From the NCBI GenBank assembly GCA_934364805.1, contig CAKRMH010000004.1, positions 113,862-177,861 on the forward strand: a stretch of 64,000 nt of DNA, in the 5' to 3' direction. The notes under the pieces are model-generated. The model was given only the letters and a program-made list of their open reading frames with translations, was not told the origin of the DNA and searched no databases. Of this stretch, positions 34,952 through 44,559 are shown piece by piece (positions within the stretch are counted from its first letter, which is position 1; the number at the start of each line of letters is the position of its first letter). The stretch is from an uncultured Lachnospiraceae bacterium (GTDB lineage: Bacteria > Bacillota > Clostridia > Lachnospirales > Lachnospiraceae). A program made the translations under genes and the position numbers.

Positions 34952-35962
34952 TTATAATAACTGGATTCCGCGTTTCTTGCATTCTTCAACCGTCTCATCC
35001 GGCCAGAGAGAACACTGGACCTCTCCGATATGAGCCTTGCGAAGGAAGAACATACAGATACGGGACTGACCGATACCACCACCGATGGTAAGCGGAAGTT
35101 CTCCTTTTATGATCGAGTGCTGGAACGGAAGTTCTGCACGTTCCGGGCAGCCTGCCTTTTCAAGCTGGTCAAGCAGAGCTTTCTTATCAACACGGATACC
35201 CATGGAAGAAAGTTCCAGTGCAATATCAAGTACCGGATAATATACAACGATATCTGCATTTAAGGACCAGTCATCATAGTCCGGTGCACGGCCGTCATGT
35301 GGTTCTCCGGATTCAAGTTTGTCACCGATCTGAAGAATACATACAGCTCCTTTTGCCTTGCAGATGTAATATTCACGTTCCTTTGGAGTATTGTCCGGGA
35401 ACATGTCCTCCAATTCCTGTGATGTAATAAAGAAAATATCTTTTGGCAGGATCAGGTCAATATAATCGTACTGGATCGACATATACTGCTCGGTCTTGCG
35501 CAGACATTTGTATACGGTGCGGACGGTGTCTTTTAGGTAGTCCAGATTGCGTTCGTTTTTGTTGATGATCTTTTCCCAGTCCCACTGATCTACGAAAATA
35601 GAATGGATATTATCGGTCACCTCGTCACGACGGATCGCATTCATATCGGTATAAATACCTTCGCCGTAGGAAAAACCATATTTATGCAATGCATAACGTT
35701 TCCATTTGGCAAGAGAGTGGACGACCTCTGCCTGCTTATCATTCTGTTCTTTGATCCCGAAGGAAACAGGGCGCTCATAACCGTTTAAATTATCATTCAT
35801 TCCGGAGTCCGGATCGACAAAAATCGGTGCGGATACACGGGTAAGATTGAGGCGCTGTGCAAGTAAACCCTGGAAAAAGTCTTTGACAGTCTTGATTGCC
35901 AGCTGGGTATCATGAAGATTCAGCTGGGACTCATAATCTTTTGGTATCATTAAATGCTCCAT
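34952..35962 (-). CDS. asnA: Aspartate--ammonia ligase
   Basis: 336 residues, standard AsnA length. It makes asparagine from aspartate, ATP and free ammonia and has a class II aaRS-like fold. Signatures are RVSAPIFVDPDSGMNDNL, YGFSYGEGIYTDMNAIRRDE, VDQWDWEKII and LTIGGGIGQSR (motif 3 Arg). AAAAGGAG precedes the start. A second asparagine synthetase (asnB) lies in the same window, giving ammonia- and glutamine-based routes. Confidence 0.96.
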   Translation of the reverse strand: MEHLMIPKDYESQLNLHDTQLAIKTVKDFFQGLLAQRLNLTRVSAPIFVDPDSGMNDNLNGYERPVSFGIKEQNDKQAEVVHSLAKWKRYALHKYGFSYGEGIYTDMNAIRRDEVTDNIHSIFVDQWDWEKIINKNERNLDYLKDTVRTVYKCLRKTEQYMSIQYDYIDLILPKDIFFITSQELEDMFPDNTPKEREYYICKAKGAVCILQIGDKLESGEPHDGRAPDYDDWSLNADIVVYYPVLDIALELSSMGIRVDKKALLDQLEKAGCPERAELPFQHSIIKGELPLTIGGGIGQSRICMFFLRKAHIGEVQCSLWPDETVEECKKRGIQLL

Positions 35963-35999
35963 TGTAGCTCCTTTTTATATATTCTGAATTTTCTTAAAT

Positions 36000-36027
36000 A
36001 TTATAGCATAATGGATTTCTTTTTCAA
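36000..36027 (-). promoter_or_regulatory. asnA promoter
   Basis: On the minus strand, TTGAAA (36027-36022), 16 bases, then TATAAT (36005-36000) with an extended TG one base before it. Confidence 0.7.
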
Positions 36028-36145
36028 TGATTCCGAAACAAAAAGAAAAGAAAAAATGTACGGACTGTTCCAATCTGGAAAAATATGATAGAATGCTGAA
36101 ATATAGAAAAGACTACGGTGATGGAATACGGGGGGGATAGAAAGA

Positions 36146-36580
36146 ATGAGAAAAGAAGATTTGTCTGCAGGAGCGGTTATTGCAGAAGCAGTTGGAATGA
36201 TACTTGGAATCGCCTATATGGTGCTGCAGGTTTATTATGGAATCCGTTTTCATGTGTCACCGGTTACGTGGATCATGAATGTGCTGGTTGCGGTACTTGT
36301 ATATACAGGGCTTACGATTCTTGCGCATTATCCGGAGAAGATCCATGCACTTCCCCCGGAAAAATGTTCCGGAAAAGTGCGGATGTATTCGATAAGGATG
36401 GTTCGTGTGATTAAGCTGTTATTTATCAGCAGCCTTTTGATCCCATGTATTTCAGACGCTTTTGGACATCAGATGAAGGGTGGTTACAGCCTGATTGCAA
36501 TTGGAATCATGATCGCAGCAGCTGTTTATTATGAATACCACATTCTTCATATTCTCCGCAGCAACAATCAGAAAAAATAA
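36146..36580 (+). CDS. Four-helix membrane protein of unknown function
   Basis: 144 residues. Hydrophobic segments lie near 9-31, 38-60, 90-108 and 115-133, with a basic loop in between (PEKIHALPPEKCSGKVRMYS). No family recognised. A G-rich ribosome site (GGGGGG) lies 9 bases before the ATG. Its 3' end overlaps the convergent azlD by 13 bases. Confidence 0.65.
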   Translation: MRKEDLSAGAVIAEAVGMILGIAYMVLQVYYGIRFHVSPVTWIMNVLVAVLVYTGLTILAHYPEKIHALPPEKCSGKVRMYSIRMVRVIKLLFISSLLIPCISDAFGHQMKGGYSLIAIGIMIAAAVYYEYHILHILRSNNQKK

Positions 36581-36882
36581 TAGAATGTTTCCACAAGAAA
36601 TACAACGGCACAACAGCCGACCGATACTTTAAAAAGACTGGCACCACGCCAGGCAGCAATCATTCCAAGAATAAGGGCACAGGCTCCGGCAATCGGAACC
36701 TGTGTCGCTTCTATTATTGCAGGAAATGTCATGACCGATAACGTAACATAAGGAACATAATACAGAAATGAGCGGACAAAACGGCTCTGGATCTGTTTTC
36801 GTATCAGGGTTAAAGGCAGAACACGGATGAGATAAGATACCAGACCGGTTACCAGGATATAGATATAAATATTATGCGTCAT
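36568..36882 (-). CDS. azlD: Branched-chain amino acid exporter small subunit
   Basis: 104 residues, four membrane helices, with the AzlD features SYLIRVLPLTLIRK and YVPYVTLSVMTFPAI. AzlD partners AzlC to export branched-chain amino acids. GAGGAGG before the start lies inside the end of azlC; the genes overlap by 11 bases. Confidence 0.92.
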   Translation of the reverse strand: MTHNIYIYILVTGLVSYLIRVLPLTLIRKQIQSRFVRSFLYYVPYVTLSVMTFPAIIEATQVPIAGACALILGMIAAWRGASLFKVSVGCCAVVFLVETFYYFF

Positions 36883-37615
36883 CTTTTGCGTCCTCCTCAG
36901 GGTTTTTTATCGGAAAAAAGATTGCTGCTCCTACAGATATCATTACGGTCAGTAAAATGGTGCGCAGTCCGCCGGAAAGCGATGAGATTACTGGAAGCAC
37001 ACCGGCCAGATAGCTGCACAGTGCACTGAGTATGACCAGGATCAGGATTACTTTATTGCTTCGTGCCGGTGGAATGATCACAGCAAGAAACATTCCGTAA
37101 AGAGCAACGCTTAATGCGCTTACAATGCGGAGCGGAAGGATATTGCCTGCAATGATTCCAAGTGTAGTTCCGATGGACCATGCAGGGAGAGCGATGAGAA
37201 AAGCCCCATAGCTATAGTAAGGATTCAGGTAACCGGGGCGTCCGATCGAAATTGCAAAAAGTTCATCTGTGACATCAAAGCTGATCAAAAAGCGATGGAT
37301 CAGAGGCGTGTCCGGTGACATTTTCTGACTGAGTGCACAGCTCATCAGAATGTATCTGGCATTGGCGATAAAAGTCATAAGTGCGATTTCCAGATAGGTA
37401 GCATTCGCTGCGATCAGGGTGAAAGCTGCATATTCACCAGCGGATGCATTATTAAAGAAGCTTGCCAGAAAACCCTGAAAAGGATCAAGACCGGCCTTTC
37501 TTGCAGCAATACCAAGCGAAAATGAGACCGCAAGGTAACCGAATCCAATCGGTACGGCGTCCCGGATGCCTTCCCGGAAGGCAGTTTTATTTTTGGTTTC
37601 ATATAGTTTTGACAT
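36872..37615 (-). CDS. azlC: Branched-chain amino acid exporter large subunit
   Basis: 247 residues with about seven membrane helices. AFREGIRDAVPIGFGYLAVS is the AzlC N-terminal signature and FNNASAGEYAA and ANARYILMS are conserved. I start at 37615, where GGGGA lies 11 bases upstream; the ATG at 37633 has no ribosome site and would add six residues. Confidence 0.92.
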   Translation of the reverse strand: MSKLYETKNKTAFREGIRDAVPIGFGYLAVSFSLGIAARKAGLDPFQGFLASFFNNASAGEYAAFTLIAANATYLEIALMTFIANARYILMSCALSQKMSPDTPLIHRFLISFDVTDELFAISIGRPGYLNPYYSYGAFLIALPAWSIGTTLGIIAGNILPLRIVSALSVALYGMFLAVIIPPARSNKVILILVILSALCSYLAGVLPVISSLSGGLRTILLTVMISVGAAIFFPIKNPEEDAKDDA

Positions 37616-37692
37616 TTGTAATCGAATCCCCATTCGTTTTTGTTTAATCTAATTTATCAATATAACATATTTTTGTGGGAAAAGAAACAACT

Positions 37693-37721
37693 TGAATAAA
37701 TACAATGCATGCTGTATTGTT
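37693..37721 (+). promoter_or_regulatory. Promoter and dyad upstream of the GH1 gene
   Basis: TTGAAT (37693-37698), 17 bases, TATTGT (37716-37721). Between and across them AATACA-N8-TGTATT (37700-37719) forms an inverted repeat with an ATGCAT core. A second palindrome GTTAAATTAAC follows at 37720-37730. The layout suggests repression by a sugar-responsive regulator, not encoded next door. Confidence 0.45.
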
Positions 37722-37770
37722 AAATTAACTTTATGCAAATTAAATTTAACCAGTTTTGGAGGGAAATATT

Positions 37771-39129
37771 ATGGGATTTCGAGATGATTTTGTATGGGGA
37801 GCTGCAACCAGTTCTTATCAGATCGAGGGTGCAGTACGGGAAGATGGAAAAGGAGAACACATCTGGGATGTGTTCACAAAAGAGCCGGGACATGTGTATG
37901 AGGATCATACAGGGGAGACCGCATGTGATCATTATCACCGTTTCCGTGAGGATGTTAAGATTATGAAGGAAATGGGACTCAAGGCATACCGTTTTTCCAT
38001 TGACTGGTCAAGAGTGCTGCCGGAAGGCAGCGGCAGGGTGAATGAGAAGGGGATTGCATTTTATAATGCGCTGATCGATGAACTTCTTGCCAATGGGATC
38101 GAACCATATGTCACACTGTATCACTGGGAGCTTCCTTATGAACTTTATAAAAAGGGAGGCTGGATGAACCGGGATATCGCAGAATGGTTCGGCGGATATG
38201 CGAAGCTTGTGGCAGAACGTTTCAGCGACAGAGTAAAGTATTTCTTTACACTGAATGAGCCACAGTGTTTCGTTGGACTAGGCTTTTTAAGCGGAGTGCA
38301 TGCACCGGGCGTGAAGGCCCCGCTCAGAGATACCTTTGAAATGGCGCACAATGCAATGCGCGCACATGGAAGAGCAGTCCAGATGTTGAGACAGTACGCA
38401 AAACAGCCACTTGTGATCGGATATGCGCCGACCGCATCAGTTGCTTATCCGGATTCAGACAAACCGGAAGACATTGAAGCTGCCAGACAGTTATTCTTTG
38501 AGATTCCGGAGGATGTAAGAAACTGGACATGGAATGTGGCATGGTGGTCAGATCCGGTTCTTCTTGGACATTATCCGGAGGAAGGACTTATGCGGTTTGC
38601 ACCATATCTTCCAAAGATCACGGATGAGGATATGAAACTGATCTCAGAGCCAATCGATATATACGGACAGAATATCTATAACGGCAGAAGTGTGCGGATG
38701 GGGGCAGATGGAAAACCGGAGTTCGTGAAACGATGGGAAGGATTCCCACGAACAGCCATTGACTGGCCGGTAACGCCAGAAGTATTGTACTGGGGACCAA
38801 AATTTCTGTATGAGCGCTATCAGAAGCCGATCTACATCACGGAAAATGGAATTTCCTGTCATGATGTGATATCACTGGACGGAAAAGTTCATGATCCGAA
38901 CAGAATTGATTTCCTTGCAAGATATCTGCACGAGTTAAAACGTGCAGCAGGGGAGGTGGATGTGCGAGGATATTTCCAGTGGTCTTTGATGGATAATTTT
39001 GAATGGGCAAGCGGGTATTCCGAACGTTTTGGACTTGTATATGTGGACTATCCGACACAGAAAAGAAATTTTAAGGACTCCGCATACTGGTATCGGGATG
39101 TAATAAAAAATAACGGTGCAAATATCTAG
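37771..39129 (+). CDS. GH1 beta-glucosidase (or 6-phospho-beta-glucosidase)
   Basis: 452 residues, full-length GH1. The N terminus FVWGAATSSYQIEGA is the family signature; TLNEPQ holds the acid/base Glu and YITENG the nucleophile Glu. FEWASGYSERFGLVYVDY near the C terminus carries Glu and Trp residues typical of plain glucosidases; 6-phospho enzymes usually have Ser and Lys there, so free beta-glucosides are likely. GGAGGG lies 7 bases before ATG 37771. No PTS gene adjoins it. Confidence 0.93.
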   Translation: MGFRDDFVWGAATSSYQIEGAVREDGKGEHIWDVFTKEPGHVYEDHTGETACDHYHRFREDVKIMKEMGLKAYRFSIDWSRVLPEGSGRVNEKGIAFYNALIDELLANGIEPYVTLYHWELPYELYKKGGWMNRDIAEWFGGYAKLVAERFSDRVKYFFTLNEPQCFVGLGFLSGVHAPGVKAPLRDTFEMAHNAMRAHGRAVQMLRQYAKQPLVIGYAPTASVAYPDSDKPEDIEAARQLFFEIPEDVRNWTWNVAWWSDPVLLGHYPEEGLMRFAPYLPKITDEDMKLISEPIDIYGQNIYNGRSVRMGADGKPEFVKRWEGFPRTAIDWPVTPEVLYWGPKFLYERYQKPIYITENGISCHDVISLDGKVHDPNRIDFLARYLHELKRAAGEVDVRGYFQWSLMDNFEWASGYSERFGLVYVDYPTQKRNFKDSAYWYRDVIKNNGANI

Positions 39130-39237
39130 TCTTTTCCTTTATTTTATGCTTGATTATTTTGACTATTGGAATATAATAAAAGAAATAGGACTATAGTATT
39201 AGATGCTGTGGATTTTTACATAGGAGGAGTGAACAGA

Positions 39238-40959
39238 GTGAAAAAGGACACAAAGAAGAAATGGCATGAACTGAATATTCTGAGCCGGCTGAATAAAGGC
39301 TTCCGTTTTACAACGATGGTTGCAAGCGTAGCAGCAGTGATCGGCATCATTGTAATGGGAGTGATGTCCGTGCAATATTCAAGAGCGTTAAAGAATTACG
39401 GGTTTGCCCAGGGAGACATTGGAAAGGTTATGGTAGCTTTTTCAGAAACGAGAAGCTGTACACGAGGACTGATTGGCTACTCAGATCCGGACATTCTTAA
39501 GAATTTATCGGAGACACATGATAAGAAAAAGGCATCCTTCGAGAAATACTGGGAAGAGCTGGACAGCAGTATTTCATCTTCTGAGGAGCGGGAGATTTAT
39601 GATAAGATTAACAGCGAGTTAGAGGATTACTGGAAGATTGACAGCGAACTGATCCAGCTTGGAACGAGTGCAAGTGCAGGGGAAGATAAGAAAGAGATTG
39701 AGCAGAAAGCAACGGATGAGATGGCTCCTGCATTCAATGAGATCTATCAGAATATGGTAGATATTATGGATAAAAAGGTAAATGAGGGAGATGCGTTAAG
39801 TTCTCTGTTGGACAAAGTGGCGATTATTGCAGTTATCGTTATGATTGTTATTATTGTAGTTGCAGTCAGGATCTCATCTAAAATCGGAAAAGAGGTCGCT
39901 GATGGAATATCGAAACCTCTAGATGCATTGAAGAACCGGCTGGTTACCTTTGCACAGGGAGACCTGAGGTCAGAATTTCCACAGATGGAATCCGAGGACG
40001 AGATTGCTGACATGGTAAAGGTTGCAAGCAATATGGCAACAGACCTGAATACGATCATTCAGGATTCAGACAGTCTGCTTGGTCAGATGGCAAATGGCGA
40101 TTATACCGCAAAGACACAGGTAGAAGAGAAATATGCCGGGGACTTCTCCGGACTGCTTAGTGCAATGCGTCAGATGAAGACACAGATGAACGAAGTATTA
40201 GGCAAGATCAATGAAGCATCTTCTCTTGTATCAGCCGGATCACAGAATCTTGCTGAGGCGGCACAGGAACTGGCAGAAGGTGCAACAGACCAGTCTGCAT
40301 CCATCGAAGAACTTCAGGCTACATTTGCAGATATTACGTCAGGCGTAGAGAAAACCTCAGACAAACTGAATGAGACCTATCAGATCGCACAGCAGTATGC
40401 GCAGGAGGCGGATAACAGCCAGGTTGAGATGCAGGGCATGGTTGATGCGATCAACCGTATCAATGAGACATCCCAGAAGATCGAGAATATTATATCCGAG
40501 ATTGAAGATATCGCAAGCCAGACGAATCTGTTATCACTCAATGCTGCAATTGAGGCGGCAAGAGCCGGTGAGGCCGGAAAAGGATTTGCAGTTGTTGCGG
40601 ACCAGATTCGGAGTCTTTCCGAACAGAGTGCGAAGGCGGCTGTAGATACCCGTCAGCTGATCGAGGGCTCAATTGCCGTGATCAAAGAAGGAAATGAAGC
40701 TGCGGAACGTGTAACGGTTTCAATCGAAAAAGTAATTAACGGTATGAAAGAAGTAGCTAATGCTTCTCAGGAACTCAGTGGTATTGCGGAAGAACAGGCA
40801 AGGGCAATGGAGCAGGCAGAGCAGGGAATTGACCAGATTTCTGAGGTTGTCCAGAATAACTCTGCAACAGCAGAAGAGACATCTGCTACAAGTGAAGAAT
40901 TATCTGCCCAGGCAGTTACCATGAGCGATCTGATTGGAAGATTCCAGTTAGAAGAATAG
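39238..40959 (+). CDS. Methyl-accepting chemotaxis protein with 4HB-type sensor
   Basis: 573 residues from GTG 39238 (GGAGG 10 bases upstream; no usable ATG nearby). TM1 covers about 22-44, an extracellular four-helix-bundle sensor about 45-190 (SETRSCTRGLIGYSDPD), TM2 about 198-218, then HAMP and a second HAMP-like region, and the signalling hairpin with IEAARAGEAGKGFAVVAD. The last 50 residues are Glu/Ser/Ala-rich methylation helices. Ligand unknown; single transcription unit ended by a hairpin. Confidence 0.92.
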   Translation: MKKDTKKKWHELNILSRLNKGFRFTTMVASVAAVIGIIVMGVMSVQYSRALKNYGFAQGDIGKVMVAFSETRSCTRGLIGYSDPDILKNLSETHDKKKASFEKYWEELDSSISSSEEREIYDKINSELEDYWKIDSELIQLGTSASAGEDKKEIEQKATDEMAPAFNEIYQNMVDIMDKKVNEGDALSSLLDKVAIIAVIVMIVIIVVAVRISSKIGKEVADGISKPLDALKNRLVTFAQGDLRSEFPQMESEDEIADMVKVASNMATDLNTIIQDSDSLLGQMANGDYTAKTQVEEKYAGDFSGLLSAMRQMKTQMNEVLGKINEASSLVSAGSQNLAEAAQELAEGATDQSASIEELQATFADITSGVEKTSDKLNETYQIAQQYAQEADNSQVEMQGMVDAINRINETSQKIENIISEIEDIASQTNLLSLNAAIEAARAGEAGKGFAVVADQIRSLSEQSAKAAVDTRQLIEGSIAVIKEGNEAAERVTVSIEKVINGMKEVANASQELSGIAEEQARAMEQAEQGIDQISEVVQNNSATAEETSATSEELSAQAVTMSDLIGRFQLEE

Positions 40960-40983
40960 AAGTAACGTGGCAGAGAGAAGAGA

Positions 40984-41017
40984 GGAAGAGTTTGTTTATG
41001 CAGACTCTTCCTTTTTT
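40984..41017 (+). terminator. Terminator after chemoreceptor
   Basis: GGAAGAGT (40984-40991) pairs with ACTCTTCC (41004-41011), followed by six T. The T run runs into the -35 of the next promoter. Confidence 0.85.
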
Positions 41018-41044
41018 GACAGAAAAATGCACCGGGCGTATAAT
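41016..41044 (+). promoter_or_regulatory. Consensus promoter for marR-eamA
   Basis: TTGACA (41016-41021), 17 bases, TATAAT (41039-41044): a perfect sigma-A match, 35 bases before the marR start. Confidence 0.85.
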
Positions 41045-41078
41045 AGGCATATCATGAAAAAACAGACAGAGGAAGAAT

Positions 41079-41516
41079 ATGAAAGCAATCGAAGTAATGA
41101 ATATTATGTCGAAAATGCGAAAACTGTATCGCGAGAAGTGCGCACCGGTGTGCAAGGAGTACGGAATCAATCAGAGCGGATTGGATATTTTGCTGTTCCT
41201 TGGACATAATCCGGATCATAACACGGCACGTGATATCTGTGAGATTCGCGGAATTAAGACCGGAATTGTATCAGTGGTCGTAGAGCAGCTCATACAAAAG
41301 GGATATCTTGAACGTAAAGAGGACGAGAAAGACCGGAGAATACAAAGACTTTTTCTTACGGAAGCATCATATAATATTGTGCGGGCAGGAGAAAATCTTC
41401 AACAGGAGACACATGGATTATTGTGTGAGGGAATGACGCTGGAAGACAAAGAGGCCATCAACAGAGTACTTTATAAAGTGGCACGTAACCTGGAGAAAAA
41501 TGAAAGGCGAAAATAG
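41079..41516 (+). CDS. MarR-family transcriptional regulator
   Basis: 145 residues. Winged helix: LDILLFLGHNPDHNTARDIC, then KTGIVSVVVEQLIQKGYLE as recognition helix, and the wing KEDEKDRRIQRLFLT with the D-R-R motif. AGAGGA before the ATG. The EamA transporter starts 3 bases after its stop, so it likely controls that transporter. Confidence 0.9.
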   Translation: MKAIEVMNIMSKMRKLYREKCAPVCKEYGINQSGLDILLFLGHNPDHNTARDICEIRGIKTGIVSVVVEQLIQKGYLERKEDEKDRRIQRLFLTEASYNIVRAGENLQQETHGLLCEGMTLEDKEAINRVLYKVARNLEKNERRK

Positions 41517-41519
41517 AAC

Positions 41520-42386
41520 ATGTGGGTGGCATTTGCATTCGGCTCAGCGATTTTTGCAGGTCTGACATCCATTCTTGCAAAATGTGGAATAAAGAAAACA
41601 GATTCTAATGTGGCAACGGCAATCCGTACCATTGTCGTTCTGATCTTTTCCTGGATCATGGTATTTGTCGTAGGCGCACAGGGGCAGATTACAAGCGTGG
41701 TAACGAAAACATGGATATTTCTGATCATGTCAGGACTTGCGACAGGCGCATCGTGGCTCTGTTATTTTCGGGCATTACAGCTTGGAGATGTGAATAAAGT
41801 TGTACCGATTGACAAGTCCAGCACGATCCTTACGATGCTTCTTGCGTTCATTTTCCTGAGAGAAGAGATCAGTCTGTTAAAATTTATCTGTGTTGTACTG
41901 ATCGGAGCAGGAACCTTTCTGATGATTACCAGAAAGGAGCAGGAAGCACCTGTGGAAGAGAAAGGACATAGCTGGGTTTTTTATGCACTGCTCTCTGCGG
42001 TATTTGCCAGCCTTACTTCAATCCTTGGCAAAGTTGGAATGGAAAATATCAATTCCAATCTGGGAACTGCAATTCGTACCGTTGTTGTCTTGCTTATGGC
42101 ATGGGTTGTTGTGTTTGTGACCGGAAAGCAGAATACATTACATCAGATTGAGAAAAAGGAACTGGGGTTTATCTGTCTGTCCGGAATCGCAACAGGCGCC
42201 TCATGGCTCTGCTATTATAAGGCGCTTCAGGATGGACCCGCCAGTGTGGTTGTACCAATCGATAAATTGAGTATTCTGGTAACCATACTGTTCTCGTATC
42301 TTGTTTTCCATGAAAAACTGGGCAGAAAAGCACGGATCGGACTGATACTGATCGTGGCAGGAACTTTTCTTATGCTGGTTTCATAA
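41520..42386 (+). CDS. EamA/DMT-superfamily transporter
   Basis: 288 residues, ten membrane helices made of two clearly duplicated EamA halves: GLTSILAKCGIKKTDSN (near 14) repeats as SLTSILGKVGMENINSN (near 160), and GASWLCYFRAL repeats as GASWLCYYKAL. Such proteins export metabolites or drugs. Coupled to the marR gene in front; the substrate is not predictable. Confidence 0.9.
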   Translation: MWVAFAFGSAIFAGLTSILAKCGIKKTDSNVATAIRTIVVLIFSWIMVFVVGAQGQITSVVTKTWIFLIMSGLATGASWLCYFRALQLGDVNKVVPIDKSSTILTMLLAFIFLREEISLLKFICVVLIGAGTFLMITRKEQEAPVEEKGHSWVFYALLSAVFASLTSILGKVGMENINSNLGTAIRTVVVLLMAWVVVFVTGKQNTLHQIEKKELGFICLSGIATGASWLCYYKALQDGPASVVVPIDKLSILVTILFSYLVFHEKLGRKARIGLILIVAGTFLMLVS

Positions 42387-42459
42387 GGAAAAAGGTTTGA
42401 TATCTGTAAGTAGAAAGGCACATAATAGTAGATAAAAAGATGAAATGCGAGGAAAGCCG

Positions 42460-42906
42460 ATGACAGCAAAAACACCAGAGGATGAACACCGGTATGATGA
42501 CATCATAGATCTACCGCATCATGTTTCCAGAACACATCCACAGATGCCGATGCGGTCGAGAGCCGCACAGTTTGCTCCGTTTGCAGCACTTTCCGGTTAT
42601 GAGGAAGCAGTAAAAGAAACTGCGCGGCTGACAGAGGAAGAGCGGGAGCTGGATGAATATGAGCGGGAAGAACTGGATCATAAACTTCAGACACTGATCA
42701 GACATTGGAAAGAACAACCCATGGTGACGATCACATATTTTAAGCCGGATTCGAAAAAATCCGGCGGTTCTTATGTAGATGTCACTGGAATTGTCCGCAA
42801 AATCGATGCAGATCAACGGATGATCTGGATGGAGGATGATGCCAGAATACCGATGGATCATGTGTCTCATATTGAGTTTCCAACAAAAACATATAAAACC
42901 TATTGA
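42460..42906 (+). CDS. YolD-like family protein
   Basis: 148 residues. The segment MRSRAAQFAPFAALSGYEEA is the YolD-like signature found widely in Firmicutes, often beside a Y-family DNA polymerase (UmuC-like); none is adjacent here. The C-terminal half is beta-rich (YVDVTGIVRKIDADQRMIWM). I start at ATG 42460 because GAGGAAAG lies just upstream; the ATG at 42445 lacks a ribosome site. Role possibly linked to the SOS response. Confidence 0.82.
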   Translation: MTAKTPEDEHRYDDIIDLPHHVSRTHPQMPMRSRAAQFAPFAALSGYEEAVKETARLTEEERELDEYEREELDHKLQTLIRHWKEQPMVTITYFKPDSKKSGGSYVDVTGIVRKIDADQRMIWMEDDARIPMDHVSHIEFPTKTYKTY

Positions 42907-42931
42907 CATACTAGGAAATGAGGAATATAAT
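42903..42931 (+). promoter_or_regulatory. Consensus promoter for amino acid ABC operon
   Basis: TTGACA (42903-42908), 17 bases, TATAAT (42926-42931). It overlaps the stop of the YolD-like gene. Confidence 0.85.
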
Positions 42932-42967
42932 GCAAACAACATTCAGATATGAAAAGGAGACATGAAA

Positions 42968-43840
42968 ATGAAGAATTTGAAAAAACTGTTAGCACTTTCC
43001 CTTGCATTTGTATTGGCAATCGGTGTGTCCGCTTGTGGAAGCAGCACAAAGGACGGAGGCTCTGATACATCTGCTTCCGGCAAAGAAGTATATCGCACAT
43101 TAGATGAGATCAAAAAAGACGGAACCATCAATATTGGTGTATTTTCCGATAAGAATCCATTTGGTTATGTAGATGAGAACGGTGAATATCAGGGATATGA
43201 TGTTTATTTTGCAGACAGACTTGCAAAAGACCTTGGTGTTAAGGTAAACTATGTATCGACTGAGGCTGCAAACCGTATCGAATATCTGCAGACAGGAAAA
43301 GTAGATGTGATTCTTGCAAACTTTACGGTAACAGAAGAGAGAGCAGAAGAGGTTGATTTCGCAAATCCATATATGAACGTTTCTCTTGGTGTTGTTTCAA
43401 GAGATGACAATGTGATCACAAGCCTTGATAACTGGAACAAGGATGATTCCATCATCGTTATTTCTGGTACAACTGCTGAGACTTATCTGACAAAGAATTA
43501 TCCGGATATTCCACTTCAGAAATTTGATTCTTATGCAACTGCAAAAGAAGCTTTTGAAAATGGAACATCGGTTGCATGGGCAAATGATAATACGGAAGTT
43601 ATTGCATTTTCACTTCAGAATAAAGGTTATACCGTTGGTATTCCGGAACTTGGAAGTGCAGACAGCATTGCTCCGGCAGTTACGAAAGGAAACGATACTT
43701 TATTGAACTGGATCAACGATGAGATCACAAGCTTAGGAGAAGAGAACTTCTTCCATGCAGATTATGAAGCTACACTTGCTGACACTTACGGTATGGATTA
43801 TGAAGACAGCCTTGTCGTAGAAGGCGGCAAAACAGAATAA
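42968..43840 (+). CDS. Polar amino acid ABC transporter, substrate-binding lipoprotein
   Basis: 290 residues. Signal peptide with lipobox GVSACG, then a Ser/Gly linker and a type II fold: INIGVFSDKNPFGYVDENGE, YDVYFADRLAKDLGV, NFTVTEERAEEVDFANPY. These mark the polar amino acid (PAAT) family; the ligand may be an acidic or sulfur amino acid. ATG 42968 has AAGGAG at 8 bases; ATG 42962 is too close to it. A short hairpin (CCTGC/GCAGG, 43845-43861) follows and may lower expression of the downstream genes. Confidence 0.92.
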   Translation: MKNLKKLLALSLAFVLAIGVSACGSSTKDGGSDTSASGKEVYRTLDEIKKDGTINIGVFSDKNPFGYVDENGEYQGYDVYFADRLAKDLGVKVNYVSTEAANRIEYLQTGKVDVILANFTVTEERAEEVDFANPYMNVSLGVVSRDDNVITSLDNWNKDDSIIVISGTTAETYLTKNYPDIPLQKFDSYATAKEAFENGTSVAWANDNTEVIAFSLQNKGYTVGIPELGSADSIAPAVTKGNDTLLNWINDEITSLGEENFFHADYEATLADTYGMDYEDSLVVEGGKTE

Positions 43841-43899
43841 GAAACCTGCATACGCCGCAGGGAATAATATAATACAAAAAGAAAGGAGGAAGCAGTTTC

Positions 43900-44559
43900 A
43901 TGAATTGGGATTTTATAATGGAGTATCTGCCGATGTATGAACGGGCAGCGATACTTACCGTGAAACTGGGCCTCATTGGAATTGCCTTTGCTGTCCTTGT
44001 TGGACTGATCTGTGCGATGATCCAATATCATAAAATACCTGTGGCGAGACAGATTGTTGCAGTATATATTGAATTGAGCAGAAATACACCGCTTCTGGTG
44101 CAGTTGTTTTTTATCTATTATGGATTACCAAAGCTCGGGCTGCAGTTTGGCCCCGAGCTTTGTGGTATTATCGGGCTGGCTTTCCTTGGGGGAAGTTATA
44201 TGGCAGAAAGTTTCCGAAGCGGACTTGAGACCATTGAGCCGATTCAGAGAGAAAGTGCATTAAGTCTTGGGATGACGAACCGGCAGACCATGCAGTATGT
44301 CATTTTACCACAGGCGGTTTCTATCAGTGTGCCGGCTTTTGTTGCGAACGTAATTTTCCTTTTAAAGGAGACGAGTGTATTCAGTGCCATCAGCCTTATG
44401 GATCTGATGTTTACTGCAAAAGACCTGATCGGACTTTATTACAAGACCATAGAGAGTCTGTTCTTACTGGTTGTATTTTATCTGATCATTCTGCTTCCGG
44501 TATCCATTCTGGGAAGTTTGCTGGAAAGGAGGCTGCGTCATGCTGGATTTGGGGCTTGA
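43900..44559 (+). CDS. Polar amino acid ABC transporter, permease 1
   Basis: 219 residues, about five membrane helices. YIELSRNTPLLVQLFFIYYG is the HisM/GlnP-type N-terminal signature and ESALSLGMTNRQTMQYVILPQ is the EAA loop that docks to the ATPase. AAAGGAGG upstream. Overlaps permease 2 by 20 bases. Confidence 0.93.
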   Translation: MNWDFIMEYLPMYERAAILTVKLGLIGIAFAVLVGLICAMIQYHKIPVARQIVAVYIELSRNTPLLVQLFFIYYGLPKLGLQFGPELCGIIGLAFLGGSYMAESFRSGLETIEPIQRESALSLGMTNRQTMQYVILPQAVSISVPAFVANVIFLLKETSVFSAISLMDLMFTAKDLIGLYYKTIESLFLLVVFYLIILLPVSILGSLLERRLRHAGFGA

